Shown here one piece after another: positions 10,271-22,894 of a stretch of DNA of 64,000 nt. Both the position numbers and the translations under genes were made by a program. Under the pieces are notes generated by a model that was given only the letters and a program-made list of their open reading frames with translations, was not told the origin of the DNA and ran no database searches. How positions within the stretch are numbered: position 1 is the stretch's first letter; each line of letters begins with the position of its first letter. The stretch is from Podospora pseudocomata (taxonomy: Eukaryota > Ascomycota > Sordariomycetes > Sordariales > Podosporaceae): assembly GCF_035222375.1 (NCBI RefSeq), contig NC_085889.1, positions 2,728,001 to 2,792,000 of the forward strand, given 5' to 3'.

Positions 10271-11989
10271 CTTGAGAGTTAGTGATTAGGTTCTTGACTG
10301 AAAAGACGGTGAAAAGCGAAATTAATTTGAAAACAGCGTTAAGAAATGACAGGGCGGATTAGGTGGAAGTCTGTGATAAGACTGAGTGAATGGATGGATA
10401 GATACTGGTATGAATCGTCGGAATAGGATTGGAACAGGGATGTCTATATCTCCCAGTTTCCGCCGAGCTCACCGTCCCAGCCTTCTGAGAAGCCCAAAAT
10501 AAACACAGACATAAACACGCGCATATCCGTTTCGCAACGTGTGCAGAAGCGCGTTTAACCTCTTCTGCCTTTCCTCGGATGTATCTAGCGTGCATCAGTA
10601 CTGCATGAGGATGCAGTAAGTAGGCACAGAGCGAATGATAATGACGCACTACCCTTACCCTCCCATCACCCGGTGTTTCATCGTATGCCTAACTGGATCG
10701 TCGGATGGTGTGGAAGTCTAGACCTATCCTCGGCGTGCTAGGGATTGTAGAGCTCGACTATTGCATCCCACCTGTGAAACATAGGCAGATACAGAGGAAT
10801 GTGGAGGACCGTGGGCTGCTTGGCGAGAGGGTTTACCTTTAGCCGTTGTTAACAACATACAGGTGAAGCATCTACTGCCCAAGTGGCCAATGTACACCAA
10901 GAGCAGAAAAAGAACCCAACTGCAGTCTATCAAGCGGAGTTCAAGCTTCGACCGGACAGAACTAACATGCAAATCCAAAACTGGGTACCTACTCAGGAGG
11001 AACCCCAGGCGGCATGAGACCAGTTCCCATCCAGTTTGCCTTTCCATGTCTCGGAAGGTGCTCCCCAGGTAGAACTAGGTAACGGCGAGGTGTTTGTCAG
11101 CCATGATAAGAGATGGGAAACGCATGTGATACCTGCAGCTGGCATTTGTCTCTGGAAGACCGAAGGACCTGCTGTGCATGTGGAGAAAAGATAGGTGAGG
11201 GCGGTTGGCACGTATGTTCTCGTCTTGCATCAGACTACACCGATGCTGCACAACACACTCCATGCTGTCCCCAGAATTCCTCCAACTATCACGTGTGTTT
11301 CTCCGTGTTCGATGCGGGCCGGATTCACACCGGGCCGAAGCCAAGTCTTCGGTCCAGGTCCAGTCTGCCCCATCAGCATGTAGAGGCATGAGAAGCTTAT
11401 CACGGAGACTGATTACCCCCTCACGTCCCATAGCCACCGAAACGTGCAGACGGCAAAACCGTTAGCCCCTGAGGTGCTCTCTAGGACGGGCCAAACCTAC
11501 CTCGGTGCTAGCGTTGAGTCGGCAACCTTGCTGTTATCTCATATTTCACTGCACGGGTAACATTCCAAATGCTTCACCGGATCGGCGATCAATAGCCCTT
11601 TCCACCAGAAAGCCGCCTCTGCAATGCCGTTGAGAGATGATGGGGAGGTAGATATCCGGAGAGCGGCCGGTGCAACGCCTAAGACCGTCGGATGTATAGG
11701 CAAACAGACTGTTGCAGAAAAGAAAGGGACGAAACGCGTCTGGTGGCGGGATGGCGTAGCCAAGAGAGTGGGCGGCTCAGTAGTCCATCGTTGGCAGAGC
11801 TGGTGTCTGTGTCGCGTAGCCTCTGTGTCATGACTCTTTCCATATAAGTGTTTGGCACCCGTTTTCCCGCCCTGATTTGCAAACACATACTGCCACACAC
11901 ACCTCCCATAATACTCCCTCCCCTCATCCAGCATCGGTCAACAACGCCATATTCCCTCGTTTATGCAACGGTCGTCTTGTTGCAGAATC
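10271..11989. promoter_or_regulatory. divergent intergenic region, hydrolase/PKS
   Basis: 1.7 kb between the starts of the minus-strand FSH1 hydrolase and the plus-strand PKS. No credible gene was found here. It must hold both promoters, but I recognised no specific transcription factor site. Confidence 0.45.
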
Positions 11990-14900
11990 ATGGCGGACCA
12001 ACAACCGATGCCCATCGCCATCGTGGGCATGTCCTGCCGTCTGCCGGGGGATGTGTCCACGCCCGGAGAGTTCTACCGTATGCTCTGTCGCAAGAGAAGC
12101 GGCTGGTCCAAGGTTCCCAAGGACCGCTTCACCGCCGAGGCGTATCATCACCCAAACCCCGACAAGAAGGGCTGCTTCAACTCCCAGGGCGGCTACTTCA
12201 TCAAGGATGACATCTCTATGTTTGATGCTGGATTTTTTGACATCACAAAGAAGGAGGCCGAGTCTATGGGTAAGCACTCGGGTTCAATGGTTGAAGCATG
12301 TGAGAGTTACTAATCGGGCCGTGGCAGATCCTGCACAACGACTGCTACTCGAAACAGCATACGAAGCATTCGAGAACGGTGGCTTTCCCAAAGAGCACAT
12401 CTCGGGAAAAAGGGTAGGCGTCTTTGTTGGAGCCAACTATACCGAGCACCGAGTCGGTAATCTTCGAGATCTTGATCATATACCAAACTTCGACGCTACA
12501 GGAAACCAGGGCGCCTTCTTGGCGGGCCGGCTAGCCTATTACTTCAACCTTCGAGGCCCAGCGTTCACCGTCGACACGGCATGCTCGTCGTCCTTACACG
12601 CCCTGCATTTGGCGGTGCAGTCGATCAGGGCAGGCGAGTCCGAATCAGCCATCGTTGGGGCCTCGCACCTCATTACACATCCCGATATCTGGGTGTCGAT
12701 GGCAAAACTCCGCCTTTTTTCCGACGTGGGCAAAACATATGCGTTCGATGACCGAGCAAAGTCAGGATATGCTCGTGGTGAAGGTGCAGGTTGCCTTATT
12801 CTCAAACCCTTGGCCCAAGCTCAAGCAGACAACGACCACATCTTCAGCGTCATCACACATTCTGGCATCAGCCACAACGGCCGGACAGTTGGTATTGTTG
12901 CCCCGTCGCCAGAGGAGCAGGAACGCTTGCTCCGAGACGTGTTTGCCGAGGCCAAGATTGATCCCAAGGATGTCGGCTTCTTCGAGGCTCATGGCACTGG
13001 GACAAAGAAGGGGGACCCAATCGAGGCGACCGCCATCTACAGGGCAGTGGGAAGACACTTTACCGCTGACCAGCCCCTTTATATTGGCTCCGCAAAGCCC
13101 AACGTCGGCCATTTAGAGGGTGTGTCTGGCATCGTCTCAGTCATCAAATCGGTGCTGATGCTGTACTATGGCTTCATCTTGCCCAACACCGAGTTTGAAA
13201 CGCTCAATCCGGCCATCCCTCTTGACAAGTGGAACATGCGAGTGGCCACGGACCAGAAGCCATGGCCCAGTAAGAGAAAGTACGCATGTGTCAACAACTT
13301 TGGCTTCTCCGGTTCCAACTCGATGTGTGTGCTCAGCGCAGCACCCATCACGCGCGAGATCGAGCTGGGCAAGGACGCTGGCTACACACCTCAGCGGCTC
13401 TTCGTCCTGTCAGCCAACGACGAGACAGCCCTTCGCAACAGCATGAAGGAGCTGGGAATCTGGCTCGAACAGCACGCCGAGCTGTACCAGACGACAATGC
13501 CACGTAATTTGGCCTATACGCTCTGCCAACGCCGGTCTCATCTGCCATGGCGTGTGGCCGTTGTTGCCGGCATGTGCTCGGCCGTCGCCGGCTCGCTCAA
13601 CTCTCATGAGATGGTGCCTGCCCGCGCCTCGAGTGAAACGCCCAAGCTGGCATTTGTCTTCACAGGACAAGGTGCCCAGTGGCACGCCATGGGCCGTGAG
13701 CTCATCACAACCCATCCCGTCTTCAAAGGCGCCATCATGCGGGCAGACAAGACGTTGCGGGATATTGGGGCCGACTTCTCCATCCACGAGGAGTTGACTC
13801 GCGACAAGAAGAGCACCAAAGTCGGCATGGCTCACATCTCACAACCCATTTGCTCGGCCGTACAGCTCGCCTTGATTGACCTCCTGGAGTCATTCGGGAT
13901 CCGTCCAACAGCGGTGACAGGTCACTCATCAGGAGAGATCGGTGCCGCGTACGCGGCCGGCGCGCTGGACTTTGAGTCGGCCATGGCCGCTGCCTACTAC
14001 AGAGGACAGGTCATCATCGAGCTCAAGGAGACCCACACCCAGCTCAAGGGCAGCATGATGGCCGTGGGTTCCGGTGCCGACGAGCTCGCCCCCATGCTCA
14101 AGGCTCTCAACCAGGAGGGTGGCCCACAGGCCGTCGTTGCATGCGAGAACTCTCCGTCCTCAACAACCTTGTCCGGTGATGAGGAAGCTATTGATCGTGT
14201 GGGCAAGATGTTCCAAGACAAGGGGGTCTTCAACCGCAAGCTGTTTGTCGACGTGGCCTATCACTCTCCACACATGAAGCTGATTGCCGAGTCCTATCTG
14301 GCCAAGATTTCCCACATCCAAGTGCCCGACAATGTATCATCATCCAACGTCGAGTTTTATTCTTCGCTCCGTGGCCGCAGAATTGACCTGCATGAACTCG
14401 GCCCAGAGTACTGGGTTGACAACCTCACACAGGCCGTGCGCTTTTCCACATCTCTTCAGCGCCTGTGCAGCGAGCACAAGCCCGACATCCTTTTGGAGGT
14501 GGGACCTCACGCCGCTCTGAAAGGGCCCATCATGCAAATCTTGAAAAAGGTTGGCGCTGCTGCCACCAAGATCAGCTACATCCCCACCCTCGTGCGCGAT
14601 CAAGATGCCACCACGACCTGCCTCGAGGCAGCCGGCCAGCTGTTCGTCCGCGGCTATCCCCTCGACTTCTTCAACATCAATCACAAGCGCCAGGAGAATG
14701 AGCACCCAGACCTGGTGCCCATGCTGTACACGTACCCATGGTCGAAGCAAAAGTACTGGTATGAGTCGCGCCTCAGCCGGCAACATCGGATCAAGCCATT
14801 TGCCCGCAATGACTTGATTGGTATCCTGGCTGACTGGTCAAGCGAGCTTGAGCCGACTTGGCGCAACGTCGTGCGTACCGAGGACTTGCCCTGGTTGAAG

Positions 14901-17900
14901 GAGTATGAAGTTCAAGGTCGCCACGTATATCCGGCGTCAGCGTTTGTGTCCATGGTGGTCGAGGCCGCGGCCCAACAAGCGAATCTCACAGGGGCTGATG
15001 TTGAAAAGTTTGATCTGAGAAACCTGAAGATCAAGGAGCATCTCTTCGTCGAGGACGGCAAGGAGTTTGAGGTACTCCTCAACTTCCGAGCCTTGGACGG
15101 CGAGAAGGGCCACGAGTTCCGCATCACTTCTTACGAGGACAGTCGTGGATGGCTGGAGCATTGCAGCGGCACTGTGGTGATGGATGCCGCTTCAAGGCGC
15201 CGTGCAGCTCCCAGAGATGCGTCTGTGCCCGGCGCCAGGACCGAGGCCATGAAGAAGCTCATCTCGGAAGCCGACAGCTCCTCGGCCTGCTCATCGGCTG
15301 GATCCTCGCCTCCTTCATCAGCTACTTCCGACGCCGGCCATGGCAGCCACACCCCTGCAACGCCCACGCAGGACTGCAGTGATCAGGTCTGCAATACGTC
15401 TAGGAAGCTCAACGCGTTGGCGGGTGGTGGTGCCGAGATCTATGAGTCCCTGTCGGCGCTCGGCATGGGGTTCCCCAAATCTTTCAAGTCTGTTGTCGAT
15501 GTAAGCATCAACAGGACCAAGATCGTGGCCAACTGTTGCACCCGTGATACCGCCGCGGATATGCCCATGGACTTTGAGACGCCCTTCCAGATTCATCCCT
15601 CGGTCTTGGACGCTATGCTGCAGGTGCCACTGCTCAACCTAAAGTCGACAGAGGACGGCATACCCACAGCCCATCTTCCCGTCGCCATCCGTCATGTCAC
15701 TGTCCGCACGCCCTGGAAGAAGAGGGCCAACGACACGTTCTGCATTCACTGCAACCTGGAGCCAAAGACGGCGACATTCATGGTGGAGGTCTTCAGTGGC
15801 GCCAGCTCGGGAGCTGCTGCTATTTCCATGTCAGGTCTCGTGATGAAGGCGGTCAGGACTGGCCAGAAAGACACTAAAGCGCCCAGGGAGTTGTGTTTCC
15901 AGTATAAATGGCAGCCGTTTGCTCAAGCCAAGTGCAAGGGGCATTCAAGCGACGAAAAGACGAAGAAAAGGTCTGACTCCGACATCGTCATCGTAACAGA
16001 AGAGGAGAATGACCCCTTAGTTTCGGCACTGTGCCACGCCATCGAGGCCAGTACCGGGCTGTCTCCCAGAGTTTCTTCCATGGACAGCCTGTCCGACTTT
16101 GGCTCAAAGTTCCTGGTTCTCTCAGACCTGAAGGGCCCCGTGCTGCCCAATCTCTTAGCCTCGCGTCTCGAGCAGATCAAGTCACTTCTGACCATCTCGC
16201 CTGGACTTATCTGGATCACCCGTGGCGCAACACGATTCCCCACGAACCCCGAAGCCAACATGGCGCTGGGTCTCATTCGTACGGCGCGTTCGGAGAGGAG
16301 CGCCGTGGCTTCCAGCTTGGATCTGGATCCCAAGAGCAAGCTCTCCGCTGATGAGCAAGCCAGCCTCATCTTCGAAGCACTGAGGGAATCTGTCCTGTCG
16401 GAAGAGGAGGGAGAGAAGGAAATGGAGTTTGCGGAAGAGCAGGGCCAGCTCGTCGTTCCACGCATCAAGGTCGACGAGAAGCTCAACCTGGACGTGCACC
16501 GCAGCCTCGGCCCTTCAGCCTCCTACCTCCAAAACTTCCACCAACCCGGCCGCCAATTACGCCTGGCACCGCATAGCTCCGAGTCCTTTGATGATATGTA
16601 CTTTGAGGATTGCCCAGAGACAGCCTTGGGCGAGGACGAGATCGAGATTGCTGTGGTTGCCTCGGCGCTTAGCAAGGACGATGCCGACAAAGCTGAGACT
16701 CACGATGCCGAATCCAAGATTGTGCGCAGCTGCAGTGGCACCATCACGCGCCTCGGAACGGGCGTGAGGAACTTTGCGCAAGGAACCAGGGTGTGCGCGC
16801 TGGCATTGGGCCCTTTTGGCACACATGCCCGAGCAAGAACATCAAGCGCTGTCGCCATCCCGGCTGGCCTCAGCATGGAAAACGCGGCCATCATCCCTGC
16901 TGCTTACGCTGCTGCCCATTATGCCTTGGTAGATCTCGCCAAGCTTCATCCGAGCGAGAGAATCCTGATCCAGCTGGCAGGCCCGGCGGGTCTTGCTGCC
17001 GTCGAAGTGGCCCGCCATTTGGGAGCGTCGGCCTACGTCTTGGTTCAAAACGATGACGAGGCCGCGACAGCAAAGAGGGCAGGTGTCCCGAGGGAGCGTG
17101 TGTTGAATGCTCACAGCATTCATCTCCGTCGGCAGCTGGAGGAGGCGACGATGGGTGAAGGCATGGACGTTGTCCTGACACTATCCGGCAACGAGACCAA
17201 TGTTGCTTGGGAATGCCTTACTGACTTTGGACGCTTTGTTGAGATCCGAACGTCAGCCATCCATGCCAATACGAGGCCAGGGCTTGGGGACAACGCTACC
17301 TTCACCTCGCTCAACATGGCAAGCGTGGCAGCTGCCAGACCAAAGGCAATGGAACGTACTCTCAAGGCGGTTGTCGACAACATTGCCAGTGGTGTGATCA
17401 AAGCGCCTTCGGATGCCACCATTCTTCCCGTCTCAGAACTCTCGAGGGGCATGGAGATGGTGCACAATCGCGCGGCGCACCCCGTCGTCGTGGTTGCCGG
17501 ACCCAAGGAACAGGTCAAGGCCATGCACCAGATATCCAAGACCATCTTCCGCAGGGACGGCACCCACGTCATCGTAGGTGGTACTGGCGGTCTGGGCCGC
17601 TCCATGGCCAAATTCATGATCCAGCATGGCGCTCGCAGCATAGTGCTGCTATCGCGCAGTGGGATTGGCAAGGAGATGGTTGATCAGCTCCAGAAAGAGG
17701 CCAACTGCCCTGATGCGCGTGTGTTGGTGAAGAAGTGCGACGCCAGTGACGAACAGCAAGTGAAACAGCTTGTGGCCGAGTGCTCCAAAACCCTCCCTCC
17801 CATCTGCGGTGTCATTCATGCAGCAATGGTCCTTCGTGTAAGTAACTCCAGAAGCCACTAAACTCCTCTGCACAAGCTAACAACGACGCAGGATGTGTTG

Positions 17901-18710
17901 CTGGAGGGCATGACACACGAAGACTACACTCAGGTCATCCGGCCAAAGGTAGCAGGAACCTGGAACATCCACAATGTGCTCCAGTCGCAGTCCATTTCCC
18001 TCGACTACTTTGTCGTTCTCTCATCAGCGTCTGGCATTCTTGGATCTCGTGGCCAGGGCGCTTACGCCGCGGCCAACACCTTTCTCGACGCGTTTGTGCA
18101 GCACAGACAACTCAACGGTCTGCCTGGCACCTCGCTCGATCTGACAGCCGTCACGGGCGCAGGATACCTTGCCGAGAATGCGGAGCGCAGCGAGGACATC
18201 ATCCGCAACTTTGGACATGAGACGGTCTCAGAGGAGGAGGTCCTTGCCCTGCTTTCGGCTGCGGTCCGAGGAGAATGCCCGGCGCAATGCCTGACTGGTC
18301 TCAAGCTGCACCTCGGCGCTGATGGCGGTTGGCCCTACTATGCTTCGGATCCGCGCTTCACTGAGCTCAAGGCCGAATGTCTTGCGGCCGCCGAGCGTGA
18401 GGGCTTGATGCCGAAGCAGACCATTTCCCCAGGAAATGTATTCCGTGCAGCCAGCAGTGACGAAGAGGCGGCCAACATCGCCGGCCAAGGTATCCTACAG
18501 AAGCTGTCGGAAGTGCTGACGGTTGACATTCAAGATCTCGACGTGGCGAGGAACATCACCAGCTACGGATTGGACTCACTGACTGCCATTGAATTGCGAA
18601 ACTGGATCGCCAAGGAGTTCCGAGCCAACTTGCAGATCTTGGAGTTGTTGAGCAGCGGGACCATCAACGACCTTGCTGCGCTGACTGTTCAAAAGACGAG
18701 GACGGCGTGA
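11990..18710 (+). CDS. highly reducing polyketide synthase (KS-AT-DH-ER-KR-ACP)
   Basis: Iterative type I PKS of 2202 residues in three exons: 11990-12269, 12328-17837 and 17892-18710. The introns are 58 and 54 bases (TACTAATC branch point in the first). The start MADQQPMPIAIVGMSCRLPG follows a good context (AATCATGG). Domains: KS about 6-430 (VDTACSSSLH near 176, EAHGTGT near 314, NVGHLEG near 351); AT about 535-860 (FTGQGAQ, GHSSGEIGAA); DH about 930-1260; pseudo-KR; ER about 1530-1840; KR about 1843-2040 (GGTGGLG, LSSASG, GAYAAAN); ACP (YGLDSLTAIEL near 2157). There is no methyltransferase and no thioesterase. Oddities: the DH motif HxxxGxxxxP reads YEVQGRHVYP, with Tyr (TAT, codon 953) for the catalytic His, although the second motif LDAMLQ keeps its Asp. 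A Ser-rich insertion (about 1075-1108) splits the DH. The ER nucleotide motif is GPAGLAA rather than GGVG. The product cannot be named; it may keep hydroxyls if the DH is dead. Confidence 0.95.
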
Positions 18711-19484
18711 AGATCTTGAAAACGAAATTGTTGTCGGTTTTGGTAGTGATATTTATCCCTTTTTATTGGTCTTGTGATTTAGTCTTGTATTTTCCTCGAC
18801 TTGTTGTTTGGTCTCTTTGTATTAGCGTTGATTCGTACTGGCATGTTTTGTGGATATCATGTTGAGGTGAAGGAATTTGAAGCCGGGGAAATGGGCGAAA
18901 TGGATTCAAGCCAACCATCGTGTATGTTGTAGACTGCCTGAGCGCTGGACGCGCCGCTTGTATTCAGTCGTTGTTGCGAGAGACATTTCTAATACATGTA
19001 GTGCTGTCAGCTGTGAATGTGATTCTGATGTTTGACGACGCTGCGGTTCGAGGTCTTGGCGGAGGACAGAACCCAATTGGGCAGCGACACCAAAAACCAA
19101 GCAGCCCGCTGAATGGGCCCAAGCTCCACGGCTCCCTCACTCAACCACCGGGTCCGACCCCACTGGCGGGACTGGGGCAATTTTGGACGCAGTGGACAGT
19201 GGTGCAACGATTCAGATAAAGCAATGAGCTGTGGGTTGTGACTCTGTTCTAAGGGACGGCTTTTCTGGAACTGTTTTCTTTATGTCCCTTGGATGCAACA
19301 GGATCCGTCCGCTTTCTTCACAACACCAGCCCCAACACCCAACACAGCCCCGTGGTGCTTACTTCTAGCAGTGGGGGGGGGGCAACGTCACCTCGTCTCT
19401 CCACGATCCAGCGCCCCAAGTCTAACACATCAGGCAAACCACCAAAACACCAGGCTGCTTCCCGAACATAGGTACTCGAAAGTC
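18711..19484. other. intergenic: PKS 3' side and next promoter
   Basis: T-rich sequence after the PKS stop, typical of a 3' untranslated region, then the promoter side of the next gene with a run of ten G at about 19373. No gene seen. Confidence 0.5.
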
Positions 19485-21488
19485 ATGGCGGCTGGACCGC
19501 GTGCCGAGGCAAGGTCTCTGGCCGACATCAACTACATCGCTGCAAATCCTCCGCAATATCCCCACCATCCCGAAGTCAAAGAATCCCTCACGCTGTACAT
19601 CTCCAGAGTCCCCGGTACACAAGGTTTGTACGGTTTCTTCTTTTATTGTGACTGCTTTGCTAATCTGAAACCTTGCCTCTTAGATGTGGTACTCTCTACC
19701 ATGAGGCCGCATAGGAAAAATGTGACAGGTGAAGACATAGCGAATTCTCTCTATTACATCCACATGGAGCGACCAGAGGATATGCCACCACCCATGCCAC
19801 CACGACCAAAGAGTAATGTGTTGAGTTCCACGAGGTCCAGTGGGGAGAGTGCTAGGAGCACGATTCCGAGGAAGCCGTTGCCTACATCCGCGAGAGTTCT
19901 GAGGCCGGAAAGCTTGTCGTCAACGGGGGAACCAGGTCCAGTTCCAGTGCTCTCACTAACCCCAACTCCTCATATCCCTCAATACAAGCCTTACCGACCA
20001 GAGACTGGCCCATCTCCAATATCAGAAAACCAAAATCCCGCCGACGAGTCACCCGATTCATATAGGCCAAACCCCATGTTCCAAAAACGCCTATCGGGGG
20101 GCTCGCCTGAGCCGGCCCCGCCCCCTCCTCACTTGACGACAGTGTCTTCATCCTCACCACTAGCGGGTCTCGATCATGTTGAAGATAATGTTGCACCTGC
20201 ACTTTACTCTTCAAGTGCAGCTCGACCAAGCACACCCAGTCAACCTCCTGCACAGCAACCTCCGCAGCGAGTGGCATCTCCCTTGTCGTATAGCCAAGGA
20301 CAACATCCCACGTCACCTAGGCACATGCATCGGCGACCTTCTTCGGTTTCTTTTTATCTGACCATAATTCGCAGAGATCCGAGTTCTGGATCCCAGGTCA
20401 ATGTAGGACAGGTGTCGTCTTTTGCCACCAATATTCCCCCACCGTCGCAGGCAGACCCGAGCCTCAACCCAGAGGACATGGGGTCCGGGTGGAAATCTCA
20501 AAAGATTGATATTCGCATTGACACTTCGGGATATGCAAAGTACAGAGGGATGCCCAGCCGGGCTGCTGCCGAAACCCAGGCTCTCCAGGCACTCACTCCA
20601 ACGGGCCAGCCGCATTCGTTCTCACAAATGGTGCAGAGTGGACAGAGAGCGCGCAGTGACAGTGGTGCGCGGGGGATGGCTCCTCCCCCCCAAGACGGAT
20701 TTCACAGACAGGTTGTCATGGCTTATGGAGCTGGTTGGAAAGCGGGCTTTAAAAAGGCGTTCCACCGACGGGAGAGGCGGGAGAGCATTAGCCCAGAGGG
20801 CGTGCAGTCGTCCGAAGAGCCCAGCGCACCCAAGGCATCCCATACCAGGCAGGGGAGCTCCTCCACGATTGGATCCAATCACTCTGGGTCGGGCGAGGAG
20901 CAGGGCGGAATCATCACTCACCCTGGACCAGGCTTGCGGCCCAAAGGATACACCTTTCTGTCACCGTGGGAAGGGCGCTGTGAGTTCCGCACCAGCACCA
21001 GCGGGCGCTCCCTCAAGCTTCGCCATGTGCTCGACTCTACCACCAAGTTCCAGTTCGATCCTCGGGAAGTGGCGCAGAGCATCCAAAACGCACAGGCTAT
21101 GGGCCGGTCGAGGGGCGATGAGCTCCAGGCTGCCCTTCTGGGCACGAAACCGGTTAGTGAGTTGAGGTTCAACCTGCCCAGCGGCGGCGACTTCTTCGGG
21201 GCTCGTCGAAATGATGCCGACAAGGACAACCGGGCAAGCCGACTGTCGAAACAGTTTAGCAGTCTACTGCACCATCGAAATACAAGGAGCAGCGACGAGG
21301 ATGAATGGAGTGATGAGGATGAGATGGATCTTAGCCTTGGCAAAGAGAACGCTGGAGGTGGGAGCAGTGGAAAGAAGGTCAAGCTTGGGAAGCTGATTAT
21401 CCATGATGAAGGGCTCAAGATGCTGGATCTGGTGGTGGCAGCCAACATGGGGGTGTGGTGGACAACGTGGGGCAAGATTGATCAATAA
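19485..21488 (+). CDS. conserved fungal protein, Pro/Ser-rich, unknown function
   Basis: 647 residues if read from MAAGPRAEARSLADINY, which follows GTC in a reasonable context. A 60-base intron (19624-19683, GTTTGT...CTCTTAG) removes 20 residues without changing frame. The ordered N-terminal part (about 1-80: PEVKESLTLYISRVPGTQ-DVVLSTMRPHRKNVTGEDIANSLYY) is followed by a long disordered PxxP-rich stretch. Conserved-looking blocks then follow: SVSFYLTIIRRDPSSGSQVN, PGLRPKGYTFLSPWEGRCEF, SLKLRHVLD and VSELRFNLPSGGDFF. The C-terminus ends in an acidic DEDEWSDEDEMD and a basic KKVKLGKL patch. No family recognised. Together these suggest a cytoplasmic or nuclear scaffold, but that is a guess. Confidence 0.75.
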   Translation: MAAGPRAEARSLADINYIAANPPQYPHHPEVKESLTLYISRVPGTQGLYGFFFYCDCFANLKPCLLDVVLSTMRPHRKNVTGEDIANSLYYIHMERPEDMPPPMPPRPKSNVLSSTRSSGESARSTIPRKPLPTSARVLRPESLSSTGEPGPVPVLSLTPTPHIPQYKPYRPETGPSPISENQNPADESPDSYRPNPMFQKRLSGGSPEPAPPPPHLTTVSSSSPLAGLDHVEDNVAPALYSSSAARPSTPSQPPAQQPPQRVASPLSYSQGQHPTSPRHMHRRPSSVSFYLTIIRRDPSSGSQVNVGQVSSFATNIPPPSQADPSLNPEDMGSGWKSQKIDIRIDTSGYAKYRGMPSRAAAETQALQALTPTGQPHSFSQMVQSGQRARSDSGARGMAPPPQDGFHRQVVMAYGAGWKAGFKKAFHRRERRESISPEGVQSSEEPSAPKASHTRQGSSSTIGSNHSGSGEEQGGIITHPGPGLRPKGYTFLSPWEGRCEFRTSTSGRSLKLRHVLDSTTKFQFDPREVAQSIQNAQAMGRSRGDELQAALLGTKPVSELRFNLPSGGDFFGARRNDADKDNRASRLSKQFSSLLHHRNTRSSDEDEWSDEDEMDLSLGKENAGGGSSGKKVKLGKLIIHDEGLKMLDLVVAANMGVWWTTWGKIDQ

Positions 21489-21971
21489 AGGAACTTGGTG
21501 CACAGCGAGACATTTAGACAAAATATACCCCGTTTTAGTTTCATCATCATCATGCATTGGAAGACTCACGTGAGACGCACGTGAATGGACCTTCCGTGGC
21601 CAGGCCCCCACATGCTGACGGGGCAGCAAATCAGAAGCTGGGAAATGTAATCTTGCGGTGGGGTGGTCCAAGCGCCGGCAGCTCCAAAATGTCAACTCCC
21701 ATGACCCAAAGCTCCAGGGATATCGAGACGACGTCAAGCGCCACCGGGGAGCTCTGTCAACCTCGCCTCCGCCACCCACTCTCAATACTTCTGCTGTCGG
21801 TGTCGCAACCGCACTTTTTGCAAGCAGCGTGCAGGCCCAATTGACCTGATCGCCAGTGTCCTTTCGGCACCAGCCTCTTAGACGTCCCCGCGACGGTCTC
21901 TCGAAGCACCAAAAGTCCCTCCCAGCTTGCCAACACCCCTAGAACCCAGCGACCGAATCGACGTTGACACC
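21489..21971. other. intergenic, promoter of the complex I gene
   Basis: 483 bases with no gene; it separates two plus-strand genes. Confidence 0.5.
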
Positions 21972-22894
21972 ATGCTTCCCAATACCACCATTGCGGCCCG
22001 CCCTCTGGTGCGCGCAGTTCGCGCCGTCGCCCCCTCTTCCACAGTCATCTCTCAGGTTGTCGCCAGGAGAACGTATGCGACACCGGCTGGGCCCCCGCCC
22101 AAGAACTTCCGTCTGCCGCCCCCCAAGACGTGGGAACAGGAGTCCGAGAGCACCTTTGACAAGCTTGGAAAGTACTTTTTGATGACGGAGATGATGAGGG
22201 GGATGTACGTGCTCATGGAGCAGTTCTTCAGGCCACCGTGAGTGTTTGTCCCTGGACGAGTAGCTGGGTGTGGGTAGCGGGGCTGACAGAGGTCGACTTG
22301 AACAGGTACACGATCTACTACCCATTCGAAAAGGTGCGTTATACAGCTGGCTGTCAAGAGGGCAGGGCTTGGGAAGATACGATTAGAGAATACCAGAGCC
22401 TGGGCGGTCATGGATGAGAGCGGGAAGGGCGATGCGCATTTCATGAGGCCAGACCGGCTGACAGCAGCAGGGCCCCATTTCTCCCCGTTTCCGCGGTGAG
22501 CACGCTCTCCGGAGATACCCCTCGGGTGAAGAGCGTTGCATTGCCTGCAAGCTTTGCGAGGCTGTCTGCCCAGCGCAAGCCATCACCATCGAGGCTGAGG
22601 AGCGTGCGGACGGTTCCCGCCGCACCACCCGCTACGACATTGACATGACCAAGTGCATTTACTGCGGTTTCTGCCAGGAGTCTTGCCCTGTCGACGCCAT
22701 TGTCGAGTCTCCCAATGCCGAGTACGCCACCGAGACCCGCGAGGAGCTGCTTTACAACAAGGGTGGGTTCCTCCTCACTGTCTCATTCAAGGGAAAGCTT
22801 GGGCTAATTGTGCACAGAGAAATTGCTTTCCAACGGAGACAAGTGGGAGCCGGAGCTGGCTGCGGCTATCAGGGCGGACTCTCCCTACCGGTAA
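21972..22894 (+). CDS. NDUFS8 ortholog: NADH:ubiquinone oxidoreductase 23 kDa Fe-S subunit
   Basis: Mitochondrial complex I subunit (TYKY/NuoI) that carries clusters N6a and N6b in the peripheral arm on the way to ubiquinone. 220 residues in four exons: 21972-22237, 22306-22333, 22471-22762 and 22818-22894. The second exon is only 28 bases (YTIYYPFEK). It has an Arg/Ala-rich mitochondrial presequence ([20 protein letters not shown]). Two 4Fe-4S motifs are complete: [12 protein letters not shown] (from residue 121) and [12 protein letters not shown] (from residue 160). The family block [18 protein letters not shown] and the C-terminal [15 protein letters not shown] are present. I chose 21972 because an upstream in-frame ATG at 21927 would hide the presequence. 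Confidence 0.96.

Noticed and set aside
11075-11934. Frames in the PKS promoter region
   Set aside because: Overlapping on both strands, no domain, no consistent codon pattern.
20918-21475. 185-residue minus-strand frame inside the conserved plus-strand gene
   Set aside because: Antisense shadow of a Ser/Pro-rich coding region.
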